A stretch of DNA of 64,000 nucleotides from Topomyia yanbarensis (GCF_030247195.1 NC_080672.1:183393234-183457233); one strand, 5' to 3'; counted from the first letter of the stretch, positions 35,946 through 49,847 are shown. The notes: generated from the sequence alone by a model not told the origin. Program-made: numbers and translations.

Positions 35946-36384
35946 AAAGGGACCGGTCGAGAGCTCAGGACATTGTTTGGGGTGGGGGGAGAGCCTTGGG
36001 AGTCGATTTGACCTCCATTTGGCCGTCCGGGGAGGGAGCTATTGACACCGTCGACGCACGGGGTTAGCACTCGCGCAGACGAGAAAAAGCCGTGAATGTA
36101 CCAAAAGGTGTATTTCACTTATCTGTATACTCGTTTCCCACGACGCACCAGTCCAGCTTATATAGCTGGCTATTGATCAATCCTCACTTTGCGAACAAAA
36201 GGTTGAGGAATGCGGCCTAACGGTTAACACACGCACAAGAGAAAATAAACGTCCAAACCTCGAAGAGGCAGAGAATGGCAAGATAACCTTGAACACGGAT
36301 TAATACTGTTCTTTTTCGCACGGACCGAAAACAAAACGCTTCCATCTCGATCGAGCGATGCGTAGAGAATGATAATTTTCATTT

Positions 36385-36940
36385 ATCACGAGTTTAAAAA
36401 AGGAACTTGTGCTGCAATCAGAACTATATGACTATGACTATAGAAGAATAATTAAAATGTATGTAGAAGTCTTTAGATGGTTATGTAAAGCCTTTATATC
36501 TTGTAATATTGCTATAAAAGTAGATTTAAACTAAAGAAATCAAATATTCAAATATAGTTATTCTAGCGCAAAATTCTTCAGATAACTAGCCGCGTCTGTA
36601 GGAGACTAACAAAAGTCTATAGAATACAGCCATGTTTGTAAATCTGGCACCACAATGTAAAACCAGAAGTACAGTTGTTCGTCTGTTTCCACTTCTAGAA
36701 ACCATGCAGAAAGCTCATTGTAAACAATAATAATAAGTTATAATTATTATAATTAACAAACAATTTAAACAAAGAGAAGAAAGTATAACTATTTTTATAT
36801 TCACCGTCGCTCGATCATAAACAGTGGTAAACCTTCAGGAAGATTTACGAGGCCGGGAATATCGAGTGCAGGATCGCTTCATGGTACACATTTGCATACG
36901 TTTCAAGTTCATGTATCAACCAATAGATAGCTCAAGGGAG
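36385..36940. other. Unassigned AT-rich stretch
   Basis: No open frame, repeat partner or structured signal was recognised between the copy 2 target site and the second LTR-like repeat. Confidence 0.5.
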
Positions 36941-38640
36941 CACTATGTTGAGAGTGGGTGAATTTCCCAACAATAACAAAAGGTCTCATGATAGCCGTAA
37001 TTTCTCATCGACACTCGTGTCCAAGCATCATTAATTGCACCATTCATACGGTGGTCTAAGCTTCCACCAGGGCCGAGACACCAGGTAAACTGGTGAAAAT
37101 TATGATAATAAATTACTTGGCAAGGACCATGAGGAAATGCGAAGAAAGCAATTATCGTCCAGAAAGAACAATAGTAATACAACTCTTAGATGGTTGCAAA
37201 AATAATAAAGCATTTGTGTACGTGGGCGATCCCGTCCAAGGCACAAGTACCGCCCACGAAGGTGGTATATAAAAGTAATAATAAAAGTGATCTAGTGACG
37301 GTCATGGGAAAATCCGACATTAAAATATCCGTTCTAAACCGATGTAGAGTTGATTTTTTGACCCGCGCCAAAAGATATAGAATTGATTTGTTTACCCGCT
37401 CAAAAGGTTTAGGATTTCAATTGTTTACCCACCCCCAAACAGTCTAGCAGGCATGGACTTAATTTGTCGGCCCTACCGAATGGATGGCGGAAGGGAATAA
37501 TAAACACACCACGGCACAGAGGAGTAACTAGAACAAATTCTTGGCCAACAACCAAAATTTTTTATTCGATTTTTTATTTAGTTACATTTTTTTAGATACT
37601 TTAAAGCATACTGCATATTGTGGCAAAATAAAGAGTATGCCAAAAAATTGCTAAGAAATTTTTGCATGAATGCAAAATGGTGATATTTTAAGGGTTTTTA
37701 ATCATTTTTTATTATATATCCAGCAAAATCGCTTTCAAATGATGATGACTGTATTAAATAAGACAATATTATAACAAACGTAATAGAACACAACTATTTG
37801 TATAACCTCCGCTTAAAAATAACCGAAAATAGTAGTGTTGCTGTTTGTTGGAGCAGCTTTAAAAACACCTTTTTTAAACAAGTTATTCTAAATTTGAATG
37901 GTAAAAAGGTTACATTATACGGCAAGATCCGGCAAAGTTGCTGAAACAACATTACAAAACAAGATTCCGGCTATTCAAAAAACATTCAATCTCTTCCGAT
38001 CCACAAATTCCAAGCGATTTGAAAATATTGATATTTTTACTAATTTGAGGTACGCCAAAATGCTGTAGAGTCAAAAACTATGTTTGGCAAAATGAATCTT
38101 TATGAATATGTGCACAGGTATCCCTTTTCTTCTTCCTTTTCCACTGACCAACTGTTCATGCAGCGGAAAAAAACAAATGTATTTACAAAGATCACCTCGA
38201 AAATACTAGTATTCGGGAGGATCTAGAAAATTGACCCCTGCACTGGTAAGTGAATAGATGTCAAATAGTCCCAAAAACCAGTTATTTTCTATTTGTAGTT
38301 CATATTAAAGTACAATAACAGCAATAGCCGCAATAAATAGTTTTGGCCAGGAATCGACCCCAGTTACTCCTCTGTGCACGGTAGGAGTGAGCGAGAAGGG
38401 TGGATAGCTAGGACTAAGTAGGAAGGTGAATAGTTAGATTAGGAATTTGTATATATAGCTTTAAGAATTTGAAAATAAATCAGTCGTTTATCTTTAACCA
38501 AAACAGCAGTAGTCGTTTTTAACACACCACATGGAAGAAGTTGTTTTGGCTCGTTCGAAATTCCCTACAAGCACCAGCATCATCAGGATCAGCAGCTAGC
38601 ATTACAGAGAAGTATCCTCATTGAAACTAAATATTTCTTT
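36941..38640 (+). mobile_element. LTR-like repeat, copy 2, split by a different DNA transposon
   Basis: It starts at ACTATGTTGAGAGTGGG and aligns with 4561-7233. A TATA-like box is at 37266-37275 and an AATAAA near 38473. At the site where copy 1 holds Transib-like element (a), this copy is uninterrupted (37478-37482). It carries another element (37515-38376) where copy 1 is uninterrupted (CACGG at 6976-6980). The 3' end also shows the empty TA site of the 7234-7551 MITE. Confidence 0.65.
37515..38376. mobile_element. Transib-like TIR element (c), 862 bp
   Basis: The ends are CACAGAGGAGTAACT and its exact complement, with TIR similarity over ~38 bp including a TTGGCCA block. The TSD CACGG is exact and GC-rich (37510-37514, 38377-38381) and present once in the paralogue. 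No ORF is visible. The 5-bp GC-rich TSD and CAC start fit Transib, though the CACAGAGG start deviates from CACWRTGG. Confidence 0.75.
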
Positions 38641-38680
38641 CTTTATTTAGGTACATCCCGCTAGGAAAACCGTAGTCATC

Positions 38681-38839
38681 ATAAGTTCGTACTTTCGGCT
38701 TATGACCTACTAGATTGCCATCCGGGTAAAAGAAACTTAAAAAAATTCTCTTTTATCAAATCCGTTAAGGAAGCAAATACGAAGCTCTGTAACACATCGT
38801 TGCTAAGCTAGACCAAGTCGGTTCTAAATCGCAACGACA
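38681..38839 (+). repeat. BEL1-type LTR fragment (3' end)
   Basis: Matches 11300-11457 (GACCTACTAGATTGCC and GACCAAGTCGGTTCTAAATC blocks) and ends at CGACA, as that LTR does, but the following sequence differs. It is therefore a solo or truncated LTR. Confidence 0.65.
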
Positions 38840-41100
<2,261 letters not shown>

Positions 41101-41104
41101 AAAT

Positions 41105-43850
41105 CGAGTTTTTGCCTTTCTTGTATAGAAAGGTTATGCTCCAACTTTCTAACCGAGGCTCGGAGGGCCGAGTCCCCTAAACCATTCGACTCAGTTTGTC
41201 GAGATCAGAAAAAGTCTGAATGTGTGTGTATGTGTGTGTGTGTGTAAGTATGTGCGTATGTGTCAAAAAATGTCACACATTTTTATCAAAGATGGCTGAG
41301 CCGATTTGCCCAAACTTAGTCTCAAATGAAAGATACAACCTTCCCATCGGCTGCTATTGAATTTTGTGTCGATAAGAATTCTAGTTCCGGAGTTACGGGT
41401 TTAAGAGTGTGGCCGCACAGCAATTTCCCATATAAACTGGTACCACTATGATATCAAATCAAAATGATGCAAAACTTTTAAATTTAAAATAGGTGCAAAA
41501 TTATTTGGATTTGCCAGTCTATGCATGAAACACCGATATTTGATGCAATTGACTTTTTTGGATTTTGGCAATTTTTTTGTCTTTCTAATATAGAAAAGTT
41601 ATGCAGTCACGCCGAACTTCGACTTCTTAATCGAGACCCGGAGGGCCGAGTCCGCTATACCATTCGACTCAGTTCGTCGAGATCGGAAAGTCTGTATGTG
41701 TGTGAATGTATGTGCGTATGTGTCAAAAATGTCACTCATTTTCCTCAAATATGGCTGGACCGATTTGTACAAACTTAGTTTCAAATGAAAGATACAAGGT
41801 TCCCATCAGCTGCAATTGAATTTCAAATGGATCCGACTTCCGGTTCCTGAATTACAGGATGAGGAGTACGATCATGCAGCATACCCCGGTTTTAACAGTT
41901 TTCTGCGATGAATGTAAAAGGTGAAAAATTTTCCAAAATATTATCACATCTGCTTGGATCTGTAGTGCTTGGTCACTAGCCATTCAAAGTCTCTTTGGCC
42001 ACTTTGGTCCCAATCATCGGTTCTGGAAGCCCCCGCGGAAATAAATTTCATCCCAATCAAAATTCCGGTTCCGAAGTTACGGATTGTGGCGTGGGGTCAC
42101 ATAGAAAATTTCAATTCAAACCGATACCACGATGAATGCCAAAAGGTAAATATTTCACTAAAATGTTTGTAAAATAATTTGCATTTGCAGTTGTAGGTCA
42201 CTGACGGCTAACCGAAGTCTCATTGACCATATTGATTACCATCGACAGCTCCGGAAGTGCCCCAGAAAAGTAACTACCTATCAAAATTAACACACTCACA
42301 CCAGTTTATCGGATATGGTTAGGTCGATTTTCACAAACTTTGTCCCAAATAAAACGAATATTTTTCCCATATACGTCTAATGAACTTTCCACGGATCGCT
42401 TACATTGTTCCGGAAATATAGACTGAACCGTCCGGTCACATATGAAATTTCCACATAAGCCGGAACTAAACTTTTTGCCTTTCTCATATAGAAAACTTAT
42501 GCAATTGCTCCAAAAACCGAGTTTCTAACGAAGGCCGGGAGGGCCGAGTGTCATATACCATTCGACTCAGTTCGTCGAGATCGGAAAATGTGTATGTATG
42601 TGTGTGTATGTGCGGATATATTAACAAAATGTCCACATCGTTTTGTCGGAGATGGCTGAACCGATTTTCACACACGAATGGAAGGTACGAGGCTCCCATC
42701 GGCTGCTATTGAATTTCATTTAATTCTGATTTCCGGTTCCGGAGTTACGAGTTGAGGAGTACGGTTACATAGAAAATCTAGTTATAATTCGTCCACATCG
42801 GTTTCTCGGAATTTACTGAACCGATTATCACAAACTTAGTCTTAAATGAAAGGTACAACGTTGCCATCAGCCGCTATTGAATTTTGTGTGGATTGAACTT
42901 CCAGTTCCTGAATTACAGGATGATGAGTACGATCACGCAGAAAATCCCGATTTCAACGGATACTGCGATTAATGTATAAAGGTGAGATTTTTAAAAAAAT
43001 GTGACAACAAGTGCTTGGATTTGTAAGTCTATGTCACTAACAGTCATTCAAAGTCTCTTTGGCCACATTGCCCACCATCGACGAATCCGGAAGCCCAGGC
43101 GGAAGTATTCAAGAATAATAATTACATCGGGTTTTCGGAGATGGCTAGACCGATTAAACTAAACTTAAATGAAAACGTTTAGTACCTCATAAACTGCTAT
43201 TAAATTTAATTCTGATCCGACTTACGGTTCCGGTGTTGCGGGTTGCGGCATGTGGTCACGTAGAAAATTCCGACTCAAAATGATACCTCGATGAAGGCGA
43301 AAAGGTAAAAATTTCGCTAAAATGAATATATCTTTGTGTCAAACAAATTGCATTAGCAGTTCTAGGTCACTGACGGCCAACCGAAGTCTCGTCGACCCCA
43401 TTAACCATCATAGACAGTTCCGGAAGTGCCCCGGAAGAATCGCCACCTATAAAAATTAACAAACTCACATCAGTTTATCGGTGATGGTTGGGACGATCTT
43501 CACAACTTAGTCCCAAACGAAAGGTATATAATCGCCATACATGTCTATAAAATTTCATACGGTTCGGTTATATGGTTCCGGAAATATAGACCGAACCCTC
43601 CGGTCACATATGAAATTCCCACATAAGCCGGAACATTTTTTTTTCTTGAGGGGACTACATGAAGTTTCAGAAATCGAAGCATCGTACTTTCGATGCCAAA
43701 TACCTCCAAAATGCATGAAATGACTAGATATTGTGGTATGCCGAAAATTTTTTTGGCTACAATTGAATTGTATGTCGATTTGAATCCGTTTTCGGAGATA
43801 CGGCTTTAACCCACAAAAAGACAAGGGATCTCAGAGGCCCGGCTAGATAC
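41105..43850 (+). repeat. Degenerate array of a mosquito-type repeat with GGCCCGGAGGGCC core
   Basis: Three fuller units start at about 41108, 41570 and 42477. Each runs: TTTCTNRTATAGAAARGTTATGC, a GRGGGCCGAGT core, CCATTCGACTCAGTTCGTCG, a GT-rich tract, then ACCGATTTGCNCAAACTTAGT, CCCATCGGCTGCTATTGAAT and TTCCGGTTCCGGAGTTACGG. The last three blocks recur in partial units near 42302, 42803, 43137, 43483 and 43740 at irregular spacing (about 150-550 bp). Other copies lie at 48594-49010 and 61872-62250. No protein is encoded. Class unknown. Confidence 0.75.
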
Positions 43851-44792
43851 TGTTCTCTAGTTTCAATTAACTTGTAATTTGAAATACAAATGATCGTACG
43901 TTTTCGGGACTTCGATTCTCTCACTGAAAAAACGACAAAAAAGAGGATTACGATTTTGTTGGGTCTTAGGAGTGATGCTTCTCGAAGTCACAATTATAAG
44001 AGTGCGACCACACATATAAACTGATACCACTATAACACTCTAAATCACTAATGACACCCCAAAGTCGCTTTGACATTGGCCATACACCTAGAAAAAATCG
44101 TGTAAATATCCGGCATATACGAGCATCAAAAATGACTTTCTTTTAAGTTTGATTTTAATTTTACATGACGTTGTATTTCGTAAATCACGTAATTTTACTC
44201 CACATATAGCGTTTGTTCTGACTGGCAGTAAGGGTGCGTTTACGTAAACCATGCATAAAATGTACGCATTGAGTTTTCATGGAAAATGACTGTTTTTAAA
44301 TCGGGATTTCAATGAAATATTTAGTAAAACGTATTTAAATAGGATTGACATAAAAATATTAGCATATTATAGGGAAAAGTAATGAAAAAATCAATTTTTA
44401 ATTTTCATCAATGTTTGCATGCATCTGCCTCAAATGCAAGCATGTAACGCATAACGGTACGAGAAATTTACTCAGCCCTGTTTCACAAGGGTTGGTTGTA
44501 ATTGAAGTTTCGTGCAGTTTATGTCAAGTTGACGGATGATGGTGGCTGTTTATGTTTTGGTCGATTGACGTTCAAGATAATTTTATGTAGATAGATGATT
44601 CGTAGTTTCGGTAGTTTCATCAGTAATTTTCGGAATAGTTCGATTGCATAGCGTTTTTTATCTTACTTGGTAGAGTTTTAACACGCCTTTGCCGATGCAA
44701 TGGACAACTAAAATTGGATGATACCAGATACCTGGTCTCCTTACGCTTGCGAGTATACGACGATCTGTGTTCTCCGGTGCCCTAGTGTTAAA
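43851..44792. other. Unassigned region with TGCATGC-rich block
   Basis: No gene seen. A GGGTGCGTTTACGTAAACC block near 44228 and an AAATGCAAGCATGTAACGCA block near 44430 both reappear, in inverted orientation, at 61715-61780, so this is probably a second, longer copy of an unnamed short element. Confidence 0.5.
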
Positions 44793-44794
44793 TA

Positions 44795-44880
44795 GGTTTG
44801 TTCCAGTACTCCGGAGCAAAGAGAAATATTTTTTTGCTCCGGAGCTACAGAAAGTAACTTCCCATGTACTGGAACAAACC
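44795..44880. mobile_element. 86-bp MITE with TA target site
   Basis: The ends GGTTTGTTCCAGTAC are exact inverted repeats, 15 bp each, flanked by TA (44793-44794 and 44881-44882). A second internal inverted repeat, CTCCGGAGCAAA / TTTGCTCCGGAG, lies inside. This is a very small Tc1/mariner-type MITE. Confidence 0.8.
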
Positions 44881-44882
44881 TA

Positions 44883-46196
44883 ATGTATCTCGTAAGCAGA
44901 GAATTCGAAGCTGTCTAAAATTGCTCGCAATATTTATGGAATTGTGTTCACCATTGTGATGCAGTTAAAGGGAAGCATATTCCGGCATTCCGTGCTATTT
45001 TCTGCTATTGTAAAACTAATTTATTTTGACAACCAGAGCTAAAAAGTGTTCTAGACCAAAACAAAACGCTCGATGCGAAAATTGTATGTATTTTTCATAG
45101 GATCACACCAAAGGGTACATAGCACCAGATTTAAATCTATTATAACCATTTCATCTTCTATCATCGACTATCCAAGTAATCTATGTGAAACTCGTAGGAC
45201 TCATCGGGCACCCGCTTGTGAATGAACCCGTCTAGAACATAGCGGCAGGCCCTCATCTGTAAAGGTCTAGATGCGCAACAGAGTATCTGTCAGGGTGAGG
45301 GTAGATGGAAGCTTTTCATTGTCATTTTTAATTTGGTGCAACGAGAAGTTTGGCTTGCTATTGCAACAGGAGTAAAACTAAAATAATCTTTCAGAAGTGT
45401 TCAGGAGCTGAATCGATGAGTCGAAAACCACGATAGCCAGAAATTTGTACTCTCACCGAATGAAGTATGTATTCAATTTGTTCCGATAACGCAGAACTCT
45501 AAATCGATGCTTCGTGTAATGTTATAAGAGACATTATTTGTTCCCCATGATCCAGAATTGAGATCTCGATCATTTGGTGGTAGCATTGTGATTTGTGATC
45601 ACGGATAATTTTTTGTGCGCTTGTTGGTGGTGTAGGAATCTGCCATTGCACACGTTTTCAACATAATAATATTGACCATTGCACTATTGAAAGTGTATAT
45701 GAACGTTTTTGACTTAATACGTAGCAACCTATCTGATATGGAGGGGAAGTTTATTTGAAAGAAAGAATAGCTGTATAATCACCAAAATTCATTCTTTTTG
45801 TATTTTAATTTAGGCATTTAACAAAATCATGGAGAAAGGACTATCCATTCTACCGGACCATCACATCAAATCAAATAATAACAGATATAAGAATAGGATT
45901 ATAATCATGAATGCGATGACACCTGGTCCTGAAAGCGTGCAAATCCTCTTTTTCGTGGGATTGTCTGCTCTATAGATGTCACCAGACAATATTCCGAATA
46001 ATACATCACATCGATGATATTAATCCAAGTTTCCCCTGGTGGTGATGGACTGATGAGCAATTGAATACACCTTATTAAATCTTTGCTCAGAGTTGATATG
46101 ATGAGGTCTGATAAGTTATGAAACACGCATTATTTTATTGAGTAGGATAATGTCTCATGTATCCTGTTTTGAGTCAATGGTAGGAACAGGAACATG
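44883..46196. other. Unassigned region
   Basis: Only short frames (for example 46126-45905 minus) without a recognisable domain. I see nothing else supportable. Confidence 0.5.
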
Positions 46197-46198
46197 TA

Positions 46199-47561
46199 GG
46201 GGAGACTGAGGAGACTTGATCCCCTTTTTATTTTTCAATCCTGCTCCGTGGAATGATAAAAAAACCATGTAATTTTTGTAGTTTTATATTGTTTCTAGGG
46301 TTGACTGTAATCATAAAAAAATTACATGGAAATATTATACTGGACATGAGCTATGAGCATTTTTGGAAAACAACAAAAAAATGGAAAAAAAAATTGATTA
46401 GTGGAGACTCGATCCCTAATTTGGGGACACTTGATTATTTTTTGAGAATGTGTTTAAAAGAGCATGTAGGGTAATAAGCCTTTTTTTACCCTGCTTCTAT
46501 TATCATCCTACCCAATCAATTTCATTCTACCCTTTGGTTAGAGCAGCGTCTGCCATCTTTGCTCAACACATTGGCTCAAATGTTGTTGCGATAATTGGGT
46601 TACTCGATTAGAGTTTTTGCTGCATTCAAACAGAAGATTTTCACCATTCTCAAGACAATTTTATTATATTGGCTTTTAATAAGAGTCGAATGACCTTAAG
46701 GCTAAAACCTATATAATCGAAATAAAAAATGGCTCCTCATAACAAAGCAAAGAAGCTGAAATAATAAAATTAATAATGAAATAATGTGGTACCTTCCCTA
46801 ATAGGGCAAAAATAGGTACCTAACCCCATTCAATATGTATTGTGGTATTGATTAAATTGTTGTGATTAGATATTACTATTTTTGTTGCTACATATTACGC
46901 ATCTCTCGCCTGATTTTTTTACGAATTCCCCAATTCTCTGTGCAATTATTTGAAAGCTGTCGTTATTATGGTTGAGGAACGTCAAATGTGGGATGCATGG
47001 TTGCTACGTATACTGTAGTAAACAGTTACAGTTAAGTTTTTGTACGATGAAGCGTTCATTTTTGACAGTTTTTTTGTTATTTTATGGCAACAATGACTTC
47101 AATTGTTCTGGTGTGAATTTGGTTATTTTCAGTGGTGTGTATGAAACAATGCAAAGGGGATCAAATCTCTACGAATTTGAAGGGATCAAGTGAACCCATA
47201 GCATCTATTTCAGCAAACTTTAGTACAAATATAGTTGAACAAAAAAATCAGCTCAATAATAACGTATTCATATAATTGACATTCTCCTGTAATTCTGTAT
47301 GCAAAAGTATAGTATGTAGTGGGTGACTATCAATTGTATAAAATTTTGAAAATTTAGAAAATAAATCTTCTTCAGTTCTTCTGAGATTTTTTTCTTTAAA
47401 TCGGTAACACATGTCCAATTTATTTTTTTGTGTTAAAGAAACTTATGTTTAGATAAAACTACGCAACTTTCTAGTATATTCGATTAATGTATTCTGATCC
47501 GCCTTTGAGTTACAATGATGGGATCAAATCTCCCCGGGGATCGAGTGTCCTCAGTCTCCCC
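46199..47561. mobile_element. TIR element, GGGGAGACTGAGG type, 1.36 kb (element 2)
   Basis: The ends GGGGAGACTGAGGA and complement are flanked by TA on both sides (46197-46198, 47562-47563). A GAGACTTGATCCC-like motif occurs about seven times near both ends (about 46212, 46400, 46423, 47157, 47178 and twice at 47519-47550). Element 1 (7701-10967) has the same ends but a different motif. It contains a MITE at 46469-46826. No transposase is visible. Confidence 0.8.
46469..46826. mobile_element. MITE copy 2 of the GGGTRATGAGCC family
   Basis: It starts after TA with GGGTAATAAGCCTTTT, shares the CTTCTATTATCA, CCTACCCA and GTCTGCCATCTTTG blocks with 7234-7551, and ends in a decayed AATAGGTACCTAACCCC. 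It is nested in element 2. Confidence 0.75.
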
Positions 47562-47563
47562 TA

Positions 47564-48490
47564 CACTGAAGTCTTCTATTAATACGTGAATACTATTCAT
47601 GTTGTTTTTTGCTAAGAACGAAAAACTTATTTTTACCAATATTTTTTTCTGTGTGTACAATTGCAGACGATACGAGAAATATCCACCAACTGCTGCCAAT
47701 TGTAGCGGGCTGTGATTCTGATTGTGAAAGTGAGTTTACAGTTCATAAGTAGGGATGTGGAAATTTCATGATTGTGCAAGAACGCGCGTTTATATATTGT
47801 TGCAGGAGACCGCGTTTATAAATATATCTCCTAAAACGTTCACTTAATCACCGGGGCGGTTTCATATTTGCGTGGGCGTAGGCGTACGTGGATGTTCGTG
47901 AAGTGTTCGAGCATTTGTATGTTAACGTGTTTGATTACGTGAGTGTTTATATGTCGCGTGTGCTAGCGTGTATGTAGCTTCACGTGTATACATTCGAATG
48001 TACAACCGTGTGGTCATTTGTATATTCTCGTGGGTTCTTGAATATTTGCGTAGACCGCGTGCCGGATGTTTAATTTTAAGTGCTCGATTCATTTTTTTGG
48101 GAATGGTTCAACCAAAGGCTAGGCTGCTACGGCCAAGGGTAGGGATTTCTTAACGTGACCAAATCATCATCGCGTGGGAACGGGGCTTGTAAAATCACAC
48201 TTGAGACAGCGGTGGTAACCGAGTTTGTATTGTCGCGAGAAATTCGAGTGTTTGTATGTTATTGTGCTCGTTCTTTTTATCGCGTGGGCGCTTTCATGTC
48301 GTGTATGCTAGAACGTTTGTAATTTTGCATATGTTAAAACGAGTGGTCGCTGGATACCAAGGCGGGGAAATTAAACTAGATCAAATGTGTAAGGTGGCGG
48401 CGGCGGTTGTGTGATCTTACTTTAGATGTTGTGGTACGATCACTGTCGCCAATGCGAAAATCATGTGTTATTTCTGGGACGTCACCATAG
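47564..48490 (+). repeat. CGTG-rich segment with diverged internal duplication
   Basis: Blocks at about 47897-47970 and 48244-48313 share the order TTCGAG, TTTGTATGTTA, CGTG and ATGTCG(C)GTGTGCTAG. This gives a diverged direct duplication with an offset of about 345 bp. CGTG and its variants are very frequent. No convincing ORF. Its right end runs into a tRNA-like sequence. Confidence 0.5.
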
Positions 48491-48491
48491 T

Positions 48492-48565
48492 CCACGGGTA
48501 GCATAAGGATTAGTGCACTGGGCCGGATACCAAAAGGTTGCAAGTTCGAATCCTGCGTCTAGGAG
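48492..48565 (+). other. tRNA-like segment (degenerate tRNA or SINE head)
   Basis: TAGCATAAGGATTAGTGC can form a D-arm (GCAT/GTGC stem, GG in the loop). At the canonical distance (44 nt) follows AGTTCGAATCC, one mismatch from the B-box consensus, with a 4-of-5 paired T stem. The anticodon stem pairs poorly, position 33 is not U, and the acceptor stem pairs only partly, so it is not a functional tRNA. T7 follows at 48569-48575, as for a pol III terminator. Confidence 0.45.
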
Positions 48566-48589
48566 TGATTTTTTTACCTTATCTAAAGA

Positions 48590-49010
48590 AAGTATGCAAT
48601 CATTTCAAAAATCGATTTTCAACCGAGGCCCGAGGGCCAACCCGCATAGATGGTTCCGAAGATTTCTGGAATGGTATTTATTTATACGGGAAGTGTCATA
48701 TCATTCGATTTAGTTCGTCGAGATCGCAAAATGTCTGTTTTTGCTTTTCTCATATAGAAAGGTTATGCAATCACTCTAAAAATCGTTAACCTAATCCCGG
48801 CCCGGAGGGCTGGGAGTCATATACCATTCGATTCAGTTCGTCGAGATCGGAAAATGTCTGTGTGTGTATGTGTCACCTCTCTTTCTCAGAGATGCCTGGA
48901 CCGATTTGCACAAACTTAGTCTCAAATGAAACGTACAACCTTCCCATCGGCTGCTATTGAATTTTTTATTGATTGGACTTCTGGTTCTGAAGCAATGGGT
49001 TGCCGCTGCC
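48590..49010 (+). repeat. Two further copies of the GGCCCGGAGGGCC repeat
   Basis: A partial unit (48590-48735) directly follows the tRNA-like segment, and a fuller one (48742-49010) has the TTTCTCATATAGAAAGGTTATGC start and the CCGATTTGCACAAACTTAGTC and CCCATCGGCTGCTATTG blocks. Confidence 0.75.
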
Positions 49011-49430
49011 GCTGGTTTCAAGCGATGTTTCAGCGTCGACACATAGCATCTCAAGATTATGGCTGTCGATCCATTGTATGTATGTGCAAATTGCACTGAA
49101 TATGTAATATACATTTCCACCATTATATTGAACATAACCAGCCATGGAATCATAGTTTAGACATGAAAAAGGCACAATTGAACTACAAGGTGCATTAAAA
49201 CAGGTTTTTATTTTATTTTTTATTTTTTACGGTTTTCACAAACATTTAATTTGTCAATGATAACATATTCGTACAAACACCCTCCCCTAGCTTGATGGGT
49301 TTGACGGAATTGCATATTTCTTGGTTCAGTTTAAAGAATCTGACAGCCAATTTCTTTAAGATAGTTATTGCATTACGCCTTGATAGTGATGCAGCAGAGG
49401 AGACCGAGAGGGATTATTGTAGAGATGGGC
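49011..49430. other. Unassigned stretch
   Basis: AT-rich, no gene or repeat partner recognised. Confidence 0.4.
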
Positions 49431-49830
49431 CATTCGTTCGCGAACGGTTCAAATGAACTGGTTCTTCGAAGAGAATGAGCGAACGGAAGAACTTTTTAAA
49501 AGAACGGTAGTTCACAATTCCCTTTAAAGCGAATGAACTGAACATCACCAAAAGCCGTTTGTAAAATTCATCAGGCCGATTTTTAGGTGCACGAATGAAA
49601 ATGAACTGGCTTGCCGTTCCACAAACCGCTTTCGGTGCTCTCCCACTATGGAACCGGACGAAGAACGACGCACAAACAAAATTAAAATATTCTGTATTTC
49701 TGTTATTATACTTCATAAAGAACTCGCCACCCTTGGTGAACCCGTTCAGTATACAGAAATATAACAGTTTAAGCGGCAAACGTTCTGTGAGAGCTTTCGC
49801 TCAGAAATTGAATTGACTGTTTGGTGCGTT
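49431..49830. repeat. GAACGGTTC-rich repeat, possible short DNA element
   Basis: The segment starts GAGATGGGCCATTCG and is dense in TTCGCGAACGG and GAACTGG words in both orientations. This recalls short hAT-type elements, but I cannot define both ends or a TSD. Frames here are short and unconvincing. Confidence 0.3.
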
Positions 49831-49847
49831 TGTGCCGGCCAAACGGT

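Larger units (their letters stand above)
30579..36371 (-). mobile_element. I-group non-LTR retrotransposon, copy 2, full length
   Basis: On the minus strand the element runs from CATTCTCTACGC at 36371 to an A-rich tail at 30579. The TSD ATAATTTTCATT is exact over 12 bp (30567-30578 and 36372-36383). It has the same family, orientation and gene order as copy 1, and 5' ends starting CATTC in both. ORF1 is intact over 405 codons. ORF2 has a frameshift near its start, a 222-bp in-frame deletion and a frameshift in the RT. Confidence 0.95.

Noticed and set aside
48492..48565. Functional tRNA gene
   Set aside because: Anticodon stem and acceptor stem do not pair properly and position 33 is not U.
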